Assembly (NCBI GenBank): GCA_005799205.1 | Contig: SYHM01000211.1 | Span: 1 to 18,222 of the forward strand | Origin: Planctomycetia bacterium | GTDB lineage: Bacteria > Planctomycetota > Phycisphaerae > Phycisphaerales > SM1A02 | DNA: 18,222 nucleotides | Direction: 5' to 3' | Part shown: positions 17,063-18,222 of the stretch, one piece after another | Layout: the number at the start of each line of letters is the position of its first letter | How positions within the stretch are numbered: the stretch's first letter is position 1 | Program-made: the position numbers and the translations under genes | Notes under the pieces: model-generated | Seen by the model: the letters and a program-made list of their open reading frames with translations, nothing else | The model's database searches: none | Told to the model about the DNA's origin: nothing

Positions 17063-17935
17063 TTATGCGGCGGGTTTTAGGAACTGCGCCAACTGCTCTC
17101 GCGCAAATGGAGTGTGGCGAAGCGCAACCAGGTGGGTGCGTTCGGCCGCGAGAGCGGCGAGCCATCCAGCGCGCATGCCTGTCTCGACGCAGTCAAACAC
17201 CGCATGGGTTGCGGGAGTCGCAGCAAGTTCGGCGCGCGCGCGCTCCAGCCCCTTCGCGACTGATGCCGAGTTCGTCGGATTGATCGCGCGAGGATGCGCG
17301 CGCGATGTGGTTCTCGGATGATTGGTCATCCATGTGAGCGCTGTCTTGAGCGCCTCGTCGCTCGACGATGCGCTCTCATCGAAGAGCCCGGTCGGAATCG
17401 AAGTGACAGGATTCGTGCGACCCGACGCAGTCTGGATGATTGCGTCTGCTGGATCGATGCGCGCGGGCAGCATCTGTGTGCCACCCCATCCTGGGCAGAT
17501 CCCAAGTGAACACTCTGGAAGTCCGATCCTCCATGGCTTGTCGCCCGCCCCTGGCAACACCCCGATGATGCCATCGCAGTGCATCGCGAGTTCAAGTCCG
17601 CCACCGAGCGCGGCGCGATGGACGAGTGCAACGGTTGGGCACGCGATCGTGTGTAGCCGAGCGAATGCGTCGGCTCCGCGCTCGAGGTATCGGTGCAAGG
17701 CCTGATCATCGAGCGCGTCGATTTCGGCGAGGTCTGCCCCGGCGACGAAGACACGATCACTCGCAGATCGCAGAACGAGCCCGCTAGGCTTCTGCGTGGC
17801 GACCGCGTCGAGCGAGAGCGCGATTTCTTCGATCAGCCACGAATCGAGCACGACGACTCCTCCTCGCGGCTTCGAGGGGTTCGCAGTGAGTGAAACGATG
17901 GCGACGCCATCACGAGTCATTTCGAGTGGAAGCAT
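17063..17935 (-). CDS. Enoyl-CoA hydratase/isomerase (crotonase) family protein
   Basis: A 290-residue crotonase-fold protein. Oxyanion-hole segments are VFVAGADLAEID (62-73) and AALGGGLELAMHCDG (108-122). Both hydratase glutamates are present, E115 in GGGLELA and E141 in GLPECSLGICPGWGGTQ. With both acids retained, hydration of an enoyl-CoA is more likely than isomerisation alone. The N-terminal half resembles the hydratase domain of FadB/FadJ, but no 3-hydroxyacyl-CoA dehydrogenase domain follows, so it is free-standing. The C-terminal part (about 160-290) diverges from standard hydratases and looks tailored. The ATG at 17935 is 2 nt after the TAA of the preceding crotonase gene, so the two are translationally coupled. 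Confidence 0.85.
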   Translation of the reverse strand: MLPLEMTRDGVAIVSLTANPSKPRGGVVVLDSWLIEEIALSLDAVATQKPSGLVLRSASDRVFVAGADLAEIDALDDQALHRYLERGADAFARLHTIACPTVALVHRAALGGGLELAMHCDGIIGVLPGAGDKPWRIGLPECSLGICPGWGGTQMLPARIDPADAIIQTASGRTNPVTSIPTGLFDESASSSDEALKTALTWMTNHPRTTSRAHPRAINPTNSASVAKGLERARAELAATPATHAVFDCVETGMRAGWLAALAAERTHLVALRHTPFAREQLAQFLKPAA

Positions 17936-17937
17936 CG

Positions 17938-18222
17938 TTATCTCGCAGAGGAAGGGGGTGTTGTCGTCGCTTGAAAGTGGCGGGCAAGATGGGCTTGCGC
18001 TTCGGGACCTGCGATGACGCGCGCAGAAAGCTCGGCCGCCTCGCGAGCGATCCGCGCATCATTCGACCCATCAAGCTCGTTCAGCATCCGCTTCGTGCAG
18101 GCGATCGCGTGCCGGCCCCCACGCATCAGTCGCGCCACAAGTTCTGCCGTTGCTGTTTCGAGTTGGTCTTGGGCGACGCAGTGCGTCACAAGGCCGCGTT
18201 CGAGCGCCTCTTCGCCGCGCAT
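17938..18222 (-). CDS. Enoyl-CoA hydratase family protein, C-terminal part (5' end outside window)
   Basis: Ninety-five codons up to the TAA at 17938 encode the end of a crotonase-family protein. The pattern EEALERGLVTHCVAQDQLETATAELVA, split here as EEALERGLVTHCV then DQLETATAEL, followed by AIACTKRMLNEL and AAELSARVIAGPEAQ, is the usual C-terminal helical trimerisation region. The Met at the window edge is internal, not the start, since the catalytic half must lie upstream. Its placement beside leucine-type degradation genes makes a methylglutaconyl-CoA hydratase-like role possible, but the sequence seen cannot decide substrate. The last residues are Thr/Pro/Ser-rich. Confidence 0.8.
   Translation of the reverse strand: MRGEEALERGLVTHCVAQDQLETATAELVARLMRGGRHAIACTKRMLNELDGSNDARIAREAAELSARVIAGPEAQAHLARHFQATTTPPSSAR

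Noticed and set aside
16995..17165. Extended N-terminus of the acyl-CoA dehydrogenase from 17165
   Set aside because: The extra 57 residues overlap the end of the hydratase gene and look like translated non-coding sequence.

Overview
The window looks like chromosomal DNA from a GC-rich bacterium (roughly 60% GC, judged by eye). A Planctomycetota member, perhaps of the Phycisphaerae type, fits best. That placement is inferred from gene content: a giant multihaem CxxCH lipoprotein with a PA14 domain, a SIMPL protein and a long VLCAD-like acyl-CoA dehydrogenase. It has not been tested against any database. Every gene I can support lies on the minus strand, so transcription runs from right (18222) to left (1). 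Genes are tightly packed, the largest gap between genes is 137 bp, and no stretch over 300 bases lacks a gene. I saw no tRNA, rRNA, CRISPR array, insertion sequence or phage gene.

Right half (18222 to about 8730), acyl and branched-chain amino acid catabolism. In transcription order: the 3' end of an enoyl-CoA hydratase family gene, a second crotonase-family hydratase, a 644-residue acyl-CoA dehydrogenase, a leucine/Glu/Phe/Val-type amino acid dehydrogenase, a gamma-glutamyltransferase-family hydrolase, then E1 alpha, E1 beta and the lipoyl E2 of a 2-oxoacid dehydrogenase complex. Read as a pathway, the amino acid dehydrogenase makes a branched-chain 2-oxoacid, the E1/E2 complex turns it into an acyl-CoA, and the dehydrogenase and hydratases carry that acyl-CoA forward. 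This context favours a branched-chain complex over pyruvate dehydrogenase. The E3 subunit is not in the window.

Middle (8719 to 6798): an SpoU/TrmH RNA 2'-O-methyltransferase (GTG start) and a short periplasmic HtrA/DegQ protease with one PDZ domain. A 137-bp spacer follows, holding three consecutive perfect stem-loops; the last is T-rich on its 3' side and is the likely terminator of htrA.

Left half (6660 to 1): a compact set that resembles part of the ebo cluster, namely a dehydroquinate-synthase-like EboD, a 104-residue unrecognised protein and a TatD-like metal hydrolase EboB. An NAD(P)-dependent epimerase-like protein, a membrane-anchored SIMPL protein and a lipoprotein with five haem-c motifs and a PA14 domain follow; the last runs off the left edge. 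The eboA, eboC, eboE and eboF genes are absent here, so this is a reduced or dispersed ebo arrangement. It is the most interesting part of the window, because the chemistry of ebo clusters is not settled.
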